Assembly: GCF_000974805.1 (NCBI RefSeq)
Contig: NZ_BBQZ01000001.1
Location: 613,929-677,928 of the forward strand
Reading direction: 5' to 3'
Source of the DNA: Demequina salsinemoris
GTDB taxonomy: Bacteria > Actinomycetota > Actinomycetes > Actinomycetales > Demequinaceae
DNA length: 64,000 nucleotides
The position numbers and the translations under genes were made by a program. The notes beneath the pieces were generated by a model, which had not been told where the DNA came from, searched no databases, and saw only the letters and a program-made list of their open reading frames with translations. Positions 51,253-59,955 of the stretch are shown one piece after another. How positions within the stretch are numbered: the first letter of the stretch is position 1; every line of letters starts with the position of its first letter.

Positions 51253-53045
51253 GCTCCGCATCCGCACCCTCCGCCGCGGACACCCGTGCGCCGCGCGCGG
51301 GCCTGCTCCGGCGACTGGTCACGCACCCGCTCGGCGGGATCTCGATCGTCTTCCTGACCCTGATCGCGATCATCGCGATCATCGGCCCCTTCATCGCGCC
51401 GTTCGACCCGACCGCGACCGACCTCAAGATGATCTTCGCGGCTCCCGGCGACGGCCACCTGCTCGGCGGCGACTCCGCGGGTCGTGACATCTTCTCGCGG
51501 CTCCTCGTCGCGACGGGACTGTCGCTCGCCGGTGGTCTGCTCGTCGCCGCGGTCGGCACCATCATCGGCGTCAGCGCCGGCCTCGTCGCCGGCTACTACG
51601 GCGGCTGGATCGACACGATGGGCTCGTGGTTCACGGCCCTGACCATGTCGATCCCGTCGATCATCGTCCTCATCGCCGCGCGTTCCGTGATGGGTCCGTC
51701 CATGTGGTGGACGATGGCGATCTTCGGCGTCTTCATCTCTCCCGTGTACTACCGCGTCGTCTACAACTCGGTCAGGTCGGTTCGGGGCGAGCTCTACGTC
51801 GACGCGGCGCGCACCTCGGGTCTGGGAGACGGCCGCATCATCGGTCGCCACGTCCTCATGGCGGTGCGCGCGCCGGTCATCCTGCTCACCGCGGGCACGA
51901 TCGCCGCCGGTATCGGGATGCAGGCCGGCTTCGACTTCCTCGGACTCGGTGATCCCGAGAACCCGACATGGGGCCAGATGCTCAACGAGGGCTTCTACAA
52001 CATCACCCGCGCCGGACAGCTCGTCCTGTGGCCCGCGCTCGCGCTCGGCCTCACGATGATCTTCCTCACGCTGCTCGGCACGGCGCTTCGCGACGAGCTC
52101 GAGGGCACGTCGGACCTCAAGAAGGTCAAGGGCCAGGCGCCCTGGGCCCTCGAGTCCCCGGCGCCGGAGATCATGCGTCACGAGGACGATGCGGCCGCCG
52201 AGGTGCTCCTCGAGGTCAAGGACCTCGCGGTCGCGTACCCCGCGGGGACCGAGTGGGCCACGGTCGTCAAGGGTGCGAGCCTCGAGGTCCGCAAGGGCGA
52301 GACCCACGGCCTCATCGGGGAGTCCGGCTCGGGCAAGACCCAGACCGCCTTCTCGGTGCTCGGCCTGCTGCCCCAGGGTGGCAGGGTGATGGCCGGTTCG
52401 ATCGTCTTCGAGGGTGAGGACATCACCGGCGCGAACGACGCGATCATGAACAGGTACCGGGGCAGCAGGATCGCCTACGTCCCGCAGGAGCCGATGTCCA
52501 ACCTCGACCCCGCGTTCACGGTCGGCTCGCAGCTCACGGAGCCGCTGCGCTCGGTGCTGGGGATGTCCAAGGCTGAGGCGCGCGAGCGGGCCATCTCGCT
52601 GCTCGAGAGGGTCGGCATCCCCGACCCTCAGCGGACCTTCGACTCGTACCCGCATCAGCTCTCGGGAGGCATGGCCCAGCGTGTGCTCATCGCTGGAGCC
52701 GTCGCCTCGCACCCCGCGCTGCTCATCGCGGACGAGCCGACGACCGCCCTCGACGTCACCGTCCAGGCCGAGGTGCTCGACCTGCTGCGGGACCTGCAGG
52801 CGGAGCTCGGCATGGCGGTGCTCATCGTCACCCACAACTTCGGCGTGGTCGCCGACATCTGCGATCGCGTCTCGGTGATGCGTCGGGGCGTGATCGTCGA
52901 GAACGGCCCCACGCAGTCCGTCTTCGACGATCCTCGCCACGAGTACACGCAGGCGCTGTTCTCCGCGATCCCGACGGGGGCGCCGCGCGTGCCTCTGCCC
53001 GGGGCCGCGAACACCGGCACCCTCGGAATGGAGAAGCTGTCATGA
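51249..53045 (+). CDS. Fused permease-ATPase 2 (DppC-DppD)
   Basis: A 598-residue fusion built like the one at 44812. Residues 1-290 are a DppC-type permease (LLGGDSAGRDIFSRLLVATG, VDAARTSGLGDGRIIGRHVL, FLGLGDPENPTWGQML). Residues 315-598 are an ATPase with Walker A GESGSGKT (357-364), signature LSGGMAQR and Walker B LLIADEPTTALDVTV. Unlike the first fusion it ends soon after the ATPase core and lacks the C-terminal four-cysteine extension. The stop overlaps the next ATG. Confidence 0.93.
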   Translation: MSSASAPSAADTRAPRAGLLRRLVTHPLGGISIVFLTLIAIIAIIGPFIAPFDPTATDLKMIFAAPGDGHLLGGDSAGRDIFSRLLVATGLSLAGGLLVAAVGTIIGVSAGLVAGYYGGWIDTMGSWFTALTMSIPSIIVLIAARSVMGPSMWWTMAIFGVFISPVYYRVVYNSVRSVRGELYVDAARTSGLGDGRIIGRHVLMAVRAPVILLTAGTIAAGIGMQAGFDFLGLGDPENPTWGQMLNEGFYNITRAGQLVLWPALALGLTMIFLTLLGTALRDELEGTSDLKKVKGQAPWALESPAPEIMRHEDDAAAEVLLEVKDLAVAYPAGTEWATVVKGASLEVRKGETHGLIGESGSGKTQTAFSVLGLLPQGGRVMAGSIVFEGEDITGANDAIMNRYRGSRIAYVPQEPMSNLDPAFTVGSQLTEPLRSVLGMSKAEARERAISLLERVGIPDPQRTFDSYPHQLSGGMAQRVLIAGAVASHPALLIADEPTTALDVTVQAEVLDLLRDLQAELGMAVLIVTHNFGVVADICDRVSVMRRGVIVENGPTQSVFDDPRHEYTQALFSAIPTGAPRVPLPGAANTGTLGMEKLS

Positions 53046-53902
53046 CCGAGTCCCTGCTCAAGGTCGACGACCTCGTCGTCGAGTACCCCGGTCGCGGGAT
53101 GCGAGCCAAGCCCATCCGCGTCGTCCACGGGGTCGACTTCGACATCAAGCCCGGCGAGACCGTCGGACTGGTGGGGGAGTCCGGCTCGGGCAAGACGACG
53201 ATCGGCCGCGCGATCCTCGGACTCGCCCCGGTGGCCGGAGGCGCCATCACCTTCGACGGCGAGGACATCAGCCACCCGACGAAGAAGCGTCGCCGCGAGC
53301 TCACCCGCGACATCCAGGTGGTCTACCAGGACCCCTACTCGTCGCTCAACCCGTCGCTCACGATCGGCGACTCGCTGACGGAGCCGATGATCATCCGCAA
53401 CACGTCGAAGACGGAGGCCGCCGCGCGCGTGAAGGAGCTGCTCGACACCGTCGGGCTTCCCTCCGACGCCGCGGATCGCATGCCGCGCGAGTTCTCGGGT
53501 GGCCAGCGCCAGCGCATCGCCATCGCCCGGGCGCTCGCCCTCGACCCGAGGCTGATCATCTGCGACGAGCCCGTCTCGGCGCTCGACCTGTCCACGCAGG
53601 CCCGCGTGCTCGAGCTGTTCCTGGAGATCCAGGAGCGTACCGGCGTCGCCTACCTGTTCATCTCGCACGACCTCGCGGTCGTGCGCGAGATGTCCCACCG
53701 GGTCGCCGTCCTGTACCACGGCGAGCTCGTGGAGTGGGGGGACGGCGACACCGTCACCTCCGCCCCCGAGCACCCCTACACGCAGCGCCTGCTGCTCGCC
53801 TCGCCCGTTCCCGACCCGCTCGCTCAGGAGCAGCGCCGCGCGGACCGGCTGAGGCTCAAGGAGATCCAGGCGCAGCAGCAGGAGCAGGCCGGAGCGGCCT
53901 GA
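53042..53902 (+). CDS. ABC transporter ATPase 2, DppF type
   Basis: A 286-residue ATPase. Walker A is GESGSGKTT, the signature FSGGQRQR and Walker B LIICDEPVSALDLSTQ. It is about 50 residues shorter than ATPase 1 because the C-terminal cysteine extension is missing; the end is a charged helix (RLKEIQAQQQEQ). The ATG overlaps the preceding stop. GH1 follows after 56 bases. Confidence 0.94.
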   Translation: MTESLLKVDDLVVEYPGRGMRAKPIRVVHGVDFDIKPGETVGLVGESGSGKTTIGRAILGLAPVAGGAITFDGEDISHPTKKRRRELTRDIQVVYQDPYSSLNPSLTIGDSLTEPMIIRNTSKTEAAARVKELLDTVGLPSDAADRMPREFSGGQRQRIAIARALALDPRLIICDEPVSALDLSTQARVLELFLEIQERTGVAYLFISHDLAVVREMSHRVAVLYHGELVEWGDGDTVTSAPEHPYTQRLLLASPVPDPLAQEQRRADRLRLKEIQAQQQEQAGAA

Positions 53903-53958
53903 CCCCGCGCATCGATGTCGGCGCCGACCTGCTCGGCGCCACGGAAGGAGCACCACCC

Positions 53959-55194
53959 ATGACGAGCGCACGCCTGCCCGAGGACTTCCTGTGGGGAGTC
54001 GCGGTCTCCGGTCACCAGACCGATGGAGGCGACACCACGTCCGACACCTCGTTCCTCGAGAACGTCCAGCCGACGGTCTTCGCCGAGCCCTCGGGCACGG
54101 CGTGCGGCAGCTGGGAGCGCTGGGAGGAGGACCTGGACCTCACCGAGGCGATGGGTCTCAACGCCTACCGCTTCTCGATCGAATGGAGCCGCGTGGAGCC
54201 CGAGCAGGGCACGATCGACGAGTCCGCGCTCGACCACTACGAGGCGGTCGTCGACGGCTGCCTCGCCCGGGGCCTCGCTCCGGTCGTGACCTTCAGCCAC
54301 TTCACCTCGCCGCACTGGTTCGGGGCCCGCGGCTCGTGGCTCGCCGAGGAGGCCGCCGACGACTTCGCGCGCTTCTGCGGCGTCGTGATGGACCGCATCG
54401 GAGACCGCATCGCGGTCGCGGTGACCCTCAACGAGCCCAATCTCCAGCGCCAGCTCGCGGGGGGCTTCCTGCCTCCGCAGGCATGGGAGGGTCACAAGGC
54501 GACCCTCGAGGCCGCGTCGAAGGCCGCCGGGGTCGAGCGCTACCGCGCGGGCAACGTGCAGCGCCTCGACGAGCTCGACGCCTTCGAGGAGGGCTTCGAG
54601 AAGGCGCACCTCGCCGCGAAGGCCGCCATCAAGGCGCGCCGCGCCGATCTCCCCGTCGGATTGTCGCTCGCGGTCGCCGACGACGTCGCGCTTCCCGGCG
54701 GCGAGGCGGCTCGCGACCAGGTGCGCGAGGACTGCTACGGCCGCTGGCTGCGGCTCGTCAAGGACGACGACTTCGTCGGCGTCCAGAACTACGAGCAGCT
54801 CCTCTACGGTCCCGAGGGACGCGTGGACACGCACGCAGGCGAGCAGGAGATCGAGCCGCGCTCGCTCGGTGGCGCGGTCCGCTACTGCTACGAGGCCTCG
54901 GGCGTGCCGGTGCTCGTGAGCGAGCACGGCCTCAACACCCAGGACGACGAGGAGCGCTGTGCGTTCCTGCCCGCCGCGCTCGCGAGCCTCGACGAGGCCA
55001 TCGCGGACGGCGTGCCCGTCCTCGGATACTGCCACTGGTCCCTCTTGGACAACTACGAATGGATCTTCGCGTTCGGGCCCCGCTTCGGTCTGCATTCCGT
55101 CGACCGTGCGACCCTTGAGCGCACCCCCAAGGCCTCCGCGAGCGTGTTCGCTACCGAGGTCGCCAAGCGAGCCACCGTGGAGGTGCCGGCATGA
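53959..55194 (+). CDS. GH1 family glycosidase with altered nucleophile motif
   Basis: A 411-residue GH1 enzyme, shorter than the usual 440-480. The acid/base is Glu159 in TLNEPN. The nucleophile is Glu322, but in VSEHGLN rather than the normal (T/S)ENG. The N-terminal motif is FLWGVAVSGHQTDGG, and SLLDNYEWIFAFGPRFG closes the barrel. No signal peptide. AAGGAG lies eight bases before ATG 53959. It may be a beta-glucosidase or a divergent glycosidase for the substrate brought in by transporter 2. The stop overlaps the next start. Confidence 0.9.
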   Translation: MTSARLPEDFLWGVAVSGHQTDGGDTTSDTSFLENVQPTVFAEPSGTACGSWERWEEDLDLTEAMGLNAYRFSIEWSRVEPEQGTIDESALDHYEAVVDGCLARGLAPVVTFSHFTSPHWFGARGSWLAEEAADDFARFCGVVMDRIGDRIAVAVTLNEPNLQRQLAGGFLPPQAWEGHKATLEAASKAAGVERYRAGNVQRLDELDAFEEGFEKAHLAAKAAIKARRADLPVGLSLAVADDVALPGGEAARDQVREDCYGRWLRLVKDDDFVGVQNYEQLLYGPEGRVDTHAGEQEIEPRSLGGAVRYCYEASGVPVLVSEHGLNTQDDEERCAFLPAALASLDEAIADGVPVLGYCHWSLLDNYEWIFAFGPRFGLHSVDRATLERTPKASASVFATEVAKRATVEVPA

Positions 55195-57608
55195 ATCAGA
55201 CAGCCATCGCAGCGAAAGCCGCGCTCTTCGACCTCGACGGCGTGATCGTCGACACCGCCAAGCACCACTTCATCGCGTGGCGGGCGATGGCCGCCGGTCT
55301 GGGCTTCGAGCTCGCCGACGAGGACGAGGAGCTGCTCAAGGGCGTCGGCCGCATGGACGCGCTCCGCATCGTCTTGAGGGTAGGTGGGGTGGAGGTCTCC
55401 GAGGAGGAGGCCGTGCGCCTCGCGACCGAGAAGAACGCGCAGTACGTCGAGGCGATCTCGACGCTCGCGCCCGAGGACATGCTCCCCGGCGCGCTCGCGT
55501 TCCTGCAGGACCTCCAGCGCCGCGGCGTTCCCACGGCGCTCGGCTCCGCGAGCCGCAACGCGCCGCTGATCCTGGACCGCCTCGGCATCCGCGACCTGTT
55601 CGACGCGATCATCGACGGCTCCATCGTGACCCAGGCCAAGCCCGACCCTGCGGTGTTCCTCGCGGGAGCCGAGGCGCTCGGCGTCGACCCGGCGGACTGC
55701 GTCGTCTTCGAGGACGCGATCGCCGGCGTTCAGGCGGCTCATGGCGGCGGCATGACGGCGGTCGGCATCGGCGACCCTGCCGTGCTCGGCGAGGCTGACA
55801 CCGTCATCCCCGGACTTCACGCCGTAGGCTCGCTCGCCGAGCAGGGCATCATCTTCGTGGGGTCACCCGCAACCGGCTCCAAGGAGGAGACCATGTCCGA
55901 CACCGCTCCCGTGCGCCTCGATCAGGCGCCGTTCCACCTGGATGCCGACGCCGAGGCGTGGGTCGTCGCGACGCGCGACGCGATGTCGGTCGAGGACAAG
56001 GTCGGTCAGCTGTTCTTCCTCATGGCGAACGACCCCGCCGGCGTGGACGCCGATATCGCGGTGAGCCAGCCCGGCGGCTTCATGCGTCGTGGCGCGCCGA
56101 TCGACGAGGCCGTGAGCCTCAACCGCTACCTTCACGAGGCGAGCTCGGTGCCGCCGCTGATCGCGGGCAACCTGGAGAACGGCGCCGATGGCGCGAGCTT
56201 CATGGCCACGCAGGTCGGCACTCCGTTGCAGGCCGCCGCGACGGGCGACGACTCGTGCGCGTACCGCATGGGCGAGGTCGCCGCGGTCGAGGGACGCGCC
56301 CTGGGCGTGACGTGGGACTTCGCGCCGATCATCGACATCCAGGTCAACCCGCGCAACCCGATCGTCCTCAACCGCGCGTTCGGCTCGGACCCCGAGCGCG
56401 TGGCGCGCATGGGCGTCGAGTTCGTGAAGGGCCTGCAGGATCACGGAGTCGCCGCGTCCATCAAGCACTGGCCCGGGGACGGCGTCGACGACCGCGACCA
56501 GCACCTGGTCACGACCGTGAACACGCTGAGCGTCGAGGAGTGGGAGGAGACCTTCGGGGCCGCCTACCGCGCATCGATCGATGCGGGCGCGCTGTCGGTC
56601 ATGGCCGCGCACATCGCGCTGCCTGCCTACACCCGCGCGCTGCGCCCGGGCATCAAGGACGAGGACATCATGCCTGCGTCGCTCGCGCCGGAGCTGACCA
56701 CCGAGCTGCTGCGCGAGCACCTGGGCTTCAACGGTGTCGTCATCACCGACGCCTCGCTCATGGGCGGCATGCTCATGAAGATGCCCCGCGCCGAGCTCGT
56801 GCCCGCCGCGGTCGCGGCCGGCTGCGACATGTTCCTCTTCACCCCTGACTACGCGGTCGATCACGCGCACATGCTCGCGGGCGTGCGCGAGGGCGTAATC
56901 TCCGAGGCTCGCCTCGACCAGGCGGTTACCCGCGTCCTCGCCCTCAAGGCGGCGCTCGGCCTCCACGCGGGACAGTCTCCCGAGGAGATCGTCCCTGGCC
57001 TCGACGGCATCGACACCGCCAAGCACCGCGCCTGGTCTCGCGAGCAGGCCGACGCGGGCATCACCCTGGTCAAGGACAAGGAGGCCGGCCTCCTGCCGCT
57101 GGATGTGGAGCGTCACAAGCGCGTGCTCGTCTACTCGCTGCGGGGGCTGCTGTCCTTCACCGGTCCCGCCGAGCGCTTCACCGCGCAGCTGAACGAGCGT
57201 GGCTTCGCCGCGACGCTGTTCGAGGACGGACCTCCCGGATCGACGATGTTCAAGCGCGTGGGCGTCGACGGCGGCGTCAACGGCGCCGACCTGCTCGACA
57301 GCTACGACGCGGTGATCTACGTGGCCGACGTGCAGCCGCGCTCGAACGAGACTGTCGCGCGTATCCACTGGGCGACCTTCACTGCGGGCAACCTGCCGCG
57401 CCACCTCACCGAGCTCCCGACGCTGTTCGTGTCGCTCGGCAGCCCTTACCACCTGCAGGACGTGCCGTTCGCGCGCACCTATGTCAACGCGTACGCCGCC
57501 AACAACGAGACGGTCGATGCGGTCGTCGCCAAGCTCACGGGCGAGGACGACTTCCGTGGCGTCAGCCCCGTCGACCCGTTCATGGGATACGAGGACGCCC
57601 GCTGGTGA
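55191..57608 (+). CDS. Beta-phosphoglucomutase fused to GH3 (possible phosphorylase)
   Basis: One uninterrupted 805-residue frame. Residues 1-225 are a clear beta-PGM of the HAD family: FDLDGVIVDTAKHHFIAW with Asp14 and Asp16, LKGVGRMDAL, GSASRNAP, AKPDPAVF and VFEDAIAGVQA. Residues 235-805 are a two-domain GH3 protein with nucleophile Asp520 (VVITDASL) and an IKHWPGDG loop with Asp433-436 and His438. This Asp-His pattern resembles NagZ and the GH3 phosphorylase Nag3 rather than GH3 beta-glucosidases with a C-terminal Glu acid/base. A ribosome binding site and ATG at 55881-55895 could also give free GH3 (571 aa). Both products would be cytoplasmic. Confidence 0.88.
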   Translation: MNQTAIAAKAALFDLDGVIVDTAKHHFIAWRAMAAGLGFELADEDEELLKGVGRMDALRIVLRVGGVEVSEEEAVRLATEKNAQYVEAISTLAPEDMLPGALAFLQDLQRRGVPTALGSASRNAPLILDRLGIRDLFDAIIDGSIVTQAKPDPAVFLAGAEALGVDPADCVVFEDAIAGVQAAHGGGMTAVGIGDPAVLGEADTVIPGLHAVGSLAEQGIIFVGSPATGSKEETMSDTAPVRLDQAPFHLDADAEAWVVATRDAMSVEDKVGQLFFLMANDPAGVDADIAVSQPGGFMRRGAPIDEAVSLNRYLHEASSVPPLIAGNLENGADGASFMATQVGTPLQAAATGDDSCAYRMGEVAAVEGRALGVTWDFAPIIDIQVNPRNPIVLNRAFGSDPERVARMGVEFVKGLQDHGVAASIKHWPGDGVDDRDQHLVTTVNTLSVEEWEETFGAAYRASIDAGALSVMAAHIALPAYTRALRPGIKDEDIMPASLAPELTTELLREHLGFNGVVITDASLMGGMLMKMPRAELVPAAVAAGCDMFLFTPDYAVDHAHMLAGVREGVISEARLDQAVTRVLALKAALGLHAGQSPEEIVPGLDGIDTAKHRAWSREQADAGITLVKDKEAGLLPLDVERHKRVLVYSLRGLLSFTGPAERFTAQLNERGFAATLFEDGPPGSTMFKRVGVDGGVNGADLLDSYDAVIYVADVQPRSNETVARIHWATFTAGNLPRHLTELPTLFVSLGSPYHLQDVPFARTYVNAYAANNETVDAVVAKLTGEDDFRGVSPVDPFMGYEDARW
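55881..55895 (+). promoter_or_regulatory. Internal ribosome binding site and start for free GH3
   Basis: AAGGAGGA (55881-55888) stands four bases before ATG 55893, in frame within the fused gene. This is among the best ribosome binding sites in the window, so a separate GH3 protein is probably made. No stop codon separates it from the beta-PGM part. Confidence 0.8.
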
Positions 57609-57636
57609 TGTCAGTCCCGGGTGAGAAGGTGACGGG

Positions 57637-59112
57637 GTGAGCGCGACCCCGATACTGCCCGGATTCCACCCCGACCCGTCGATCTGCCGGGTCGGGGAGG
57701 AGTATCTGATCGCGACCTCGACGTTCGAGTACGTTCCCGGCGTCCCGATCCACCGGTCCACGGACCTCGTGACGTGGGAGCTCGTCGGGCACGTCCTGGC
57801 GGATCCCGAGGTCGTCAACGCCGCGCCCGGAGCGGCCGGCGCGAGCCAGGGCATCTTCGCCCCGACGCTGCGCCACCGCGACGGACTGCTGTGGATGACG
57901 ACCACGAGCATCCGCGACGTGGGCGCCGGCCAGCTGATCACGCACGCCGAAAGGCCCGAGGGGCCGTGGTCGGAGCCCGTGCGCGTGCCTGGCACGCTCG
58001 GCATCGATCCCGACCTCGCGTGGGACGACGACGGCGCGTGCCTGCTCACGTGGCGCGGCTTCGCGCCCCCAGGCATCCACCAGGTGCCGATCGACCCGGC
58101 GACGGGGGAGCGGCTGGGCGAGGAGGTCGTCGTCTGGCAGGGAAGCGGGCTCGCCGACACCGAGGGGCCGCACCTGATCCGGCGCGGCGACTGGTGGTAC
58201 CTGATCGTCGCCGAGGGCGGCACCCACCTGGGACACGGGGTCTCGGTCGCGCGTTCGCGCTCGCCGCGGGGTCCGTTCGAGTCCCACCCGTCCAACCCGT
58301 TCTTCACCCACAGGTCCACGGACGATGCGGTACAGGCGGTCGGGCATGCCGACCTGGTCGAGCTCGCGGACGGGTCCTGGGCGATGGTGCACCTCGGCAT
58401 CCGCCAGGCGGGCTCGCACCCGGGCTTCCACGTGCTCGGACGCGAGACCTTCCTCGCGGGCGTCGACTGGGTCGACGACTGGCCGGTCGTGGTCCAGGAC
58501 CGCTTCGAGGTTGCCGAGGCCGATCGGTCATGGTCCGACGACTTCGCAGCGACGATGCTCCACCCTCGCTGGGTCGCGCCGTCCGTGACCCCGTCGTCGT
58601 TCGCGACGCCGGGAGACGGCCTCGCGCTCGGGCATGGCCGAGGACCGAGCGAGGCCGAGCAGAGCAGCGTCCTGTGCGCCCGCATCGGCGACCGCTCCTG
58701 GGACGCGAGCGCGAGCATCGTCCAGGGAGACGCCTGCCTGTCCGTCCGCCTGGACGCGGGCCGCTGGTACGGAGTCGAGCGCGTCGGCGATGTCGCGCGG
58801 GCGCGCGCCGTGAGCGCGCCGTTCGACCAGGTGATGGGCGAGGCGGCGCTGGGTCCGGACGATGCGCTCGCGATCAGGGTGCGCGCGGCCGAGCCCAGGC
58901 TGGGCGAGAGCAGCGGACCCGACCTCGTGTCGCTCGGGCTCGCGCGTGACGGCGAGTTCGTGGAGATCGCGACGCTCGATGGGCGGTACCTCTCGACGGA
59001 GGTCGCCGGTGGGTTCACGGGCCGGATGCTCGGCCTCGAGGCGCTCGGCGCTCCCGCGCGCATCGCTCGCGTCGCCTACCGCGCGTGCGACGCGGGGAGC
59101 GCTCAGTCGTGA
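57637..59112 (+). CDS. GH43 beta-xylosidase/arabinofuranosidase-like enzyme
   Basis: A 491-residue GH43 enzyme without signal peptide. The five-bladed propeller begins with ILPGFHPDPSICRVGEEYLI (catalytic base Asp); the pKa-modulating Asp is in LGIDPDLAWDDDG and the acid Glu in LADTEGPHLIRRG. A C-terminal beta-sandwich (about 310-490) is of the kind found in beta-xylosidases. The GTG start lies 28 bases after the fusion gene. It is the last gene of the transporter 2 operon. Removal of xylose or arabinose from the imported glycoside is the likely job; specificity is not certain. Confidence 0.9.
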   Translation: MSATPILPGFHPDPSICRVGEEYLIATSTFEYVPGVPIHRSTDLVTWELVGHVLADPEVVNAAPGAAGASQGIFAPTLRHRDGLLWMTTTSIRDVGAGQLITHAERPEGPWSEPVRVPGTLGIDPDLAWDDDGACLLTWRGFAPPGIHQVPIDPATGERLGEEVVVWQGSGLADTEGPHLIRRGDWWYLIVAEGGTHLGHGVSVARSRSPRGPFESHPSNPFFTHRSTDDAVQAVGHADLVELADGSWAMVHLGIRQAGSHPGFHVLGRETFLAGVDWVDDWPVVVQDRFEVAEADRSWSDDFAATMLHPRWVAPSVTPSSFATPGDGLALGHGRGPSEAEQSSVLCARIGDRSWDASASIVQGDACLSVRLDAGRWYGVERVGDVARARAVSAPFDQVMGEAALGPDDALAIRVRAAEPRLGESSGPDLVSLGLARDGEFVEIATLDGRYLSTEVAGGFTGRMLGLEALGAPARIARVAYRACDAGSAQS

Positions 59113-59153
59113 GGTGCCCTCGGGGGCATGAAGCGGGTGGCCCGCGCCGACAG

Positions 59154-59159
59154 TAGGCT
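59154..59159 (+). promoter_or_regulatory. -10 element of etfB, leaderless
   Basis: TAGGCT lies seven bases before ATG 59167, which supports that start and marks a new transcription unit after GH43. Confidence 0.5.
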
Positions 59160-59166
59160 GGAACCC

Positions 59167-59955
59167 ATGCGCATTCTGGTGACGGTCAAGTTCACGCCGG
59201 ACCTGCAGTCGCAGCGGTCCTTCACCGACGGCTCGGTGACGCGTACCGCGGACGACGGCTCCATGAACGAGCTCGATGAGAACGCGGTCGAGGCCGCGCT
59301 GCAGCTCGTCGAGGCGGCAGGGGAGGGCGAGGTCTACGCCCTCACGGTCGGCGGTCCCGACGCGGTCGCGGCCGTCCGTAAGGCGCTCCAGCTCGGGGCG
59401 CATCACGCGATCCACGTCTCGGACGCCGAGATCGCGGGAGCCGACGTGTTCGGCACCGCCAAGGTGCTGGCCGCCGCGATCCGCAAGGTGCACGACGAGC
59501 AGCCGCTCGACCTCGTGATCACGGGCATGGCGGCCCTCGACGGCCTGACGTCGATGCTCCCCACGGCGCTCGCGGCCGACCTCGGGTGGGCGCAGCTCAC
59601 GCTCGCGTCGTCGCTGAGCGTCGCCGACGGCACGGCGACGATCGTGCGCCACATGCCCGACGCTCACGAGACGATGTCGGCCCCGCTGCCCGCCGTCGTG
59701 TCCGTGACGGATGAGGCGAACACGCCGCGCTATCCCAACTTCAAGCTCATCATGGCCGCCCGCAAGGCGCCCGTGACGCAGTGGTCGCTCGCCGATCTCG
59801 GCGTCGACGGCGCGTCCGTCGGAGCGATCGCCGCGCGCACCGAGGTGGTCGATGCGTCGGAGGTCCCCCCGCGCGAGGGACGCCAGGTCGTGACCGACAC
59901 GGGCGACGGTGGAGTCGTCCTCGCCGACTTCCTGATCGAGAGGGGCCTCGCATGA
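59167..59955 (+). CDS. etfB: Electron transfer flavoprotein beta subunit
   Basis: A 262-residue beta subunit. The N-terminus MRILVTVKFTPD and MNELDENAVEAALQL, and the AMP-binding signature region DLVITGMAALDGLTSMLPTALAADLGW, are characteristic. The C-terminal stretch contains PRYPNFKLIMAARKAPV. ETF shuttles electrons from acyl-CoA and other dehydrogenases to the respiratory chain. The stop overlaps the etfA start (ATGA). Confidence 0.95.
   Translation: MRILVTVKFTPDLQSQRSFTDGSVTRTADDGSMNELDENAVEAALQLVEAAGEGEVYALTVGGPDAVAAVRKALQLGAHHAIHVSDAEIAGADVFGTAKVLAAAIRKVHDEQPLDLVITGMAALDGLTSMLPTALAADLGWAQLTLASSLSVADGTATIVRHMPDAHETMSAPLPAVVSVTDEANTPRYPNFKLIMAARKAPVTQWSLADLGVDGASVGAIAARTEVVDASEVPPREGRQVVTDTGDGGVVLADFLIERGLA

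Noticed and set aside
36039-59112. The glycoside island considered as recently acquired foreign DNA
   Set aside because: Codon use and GC content look like the neighbours, and there is no integrase, tRNA end or insertion sequence; only the short operator regions are AT-rich.
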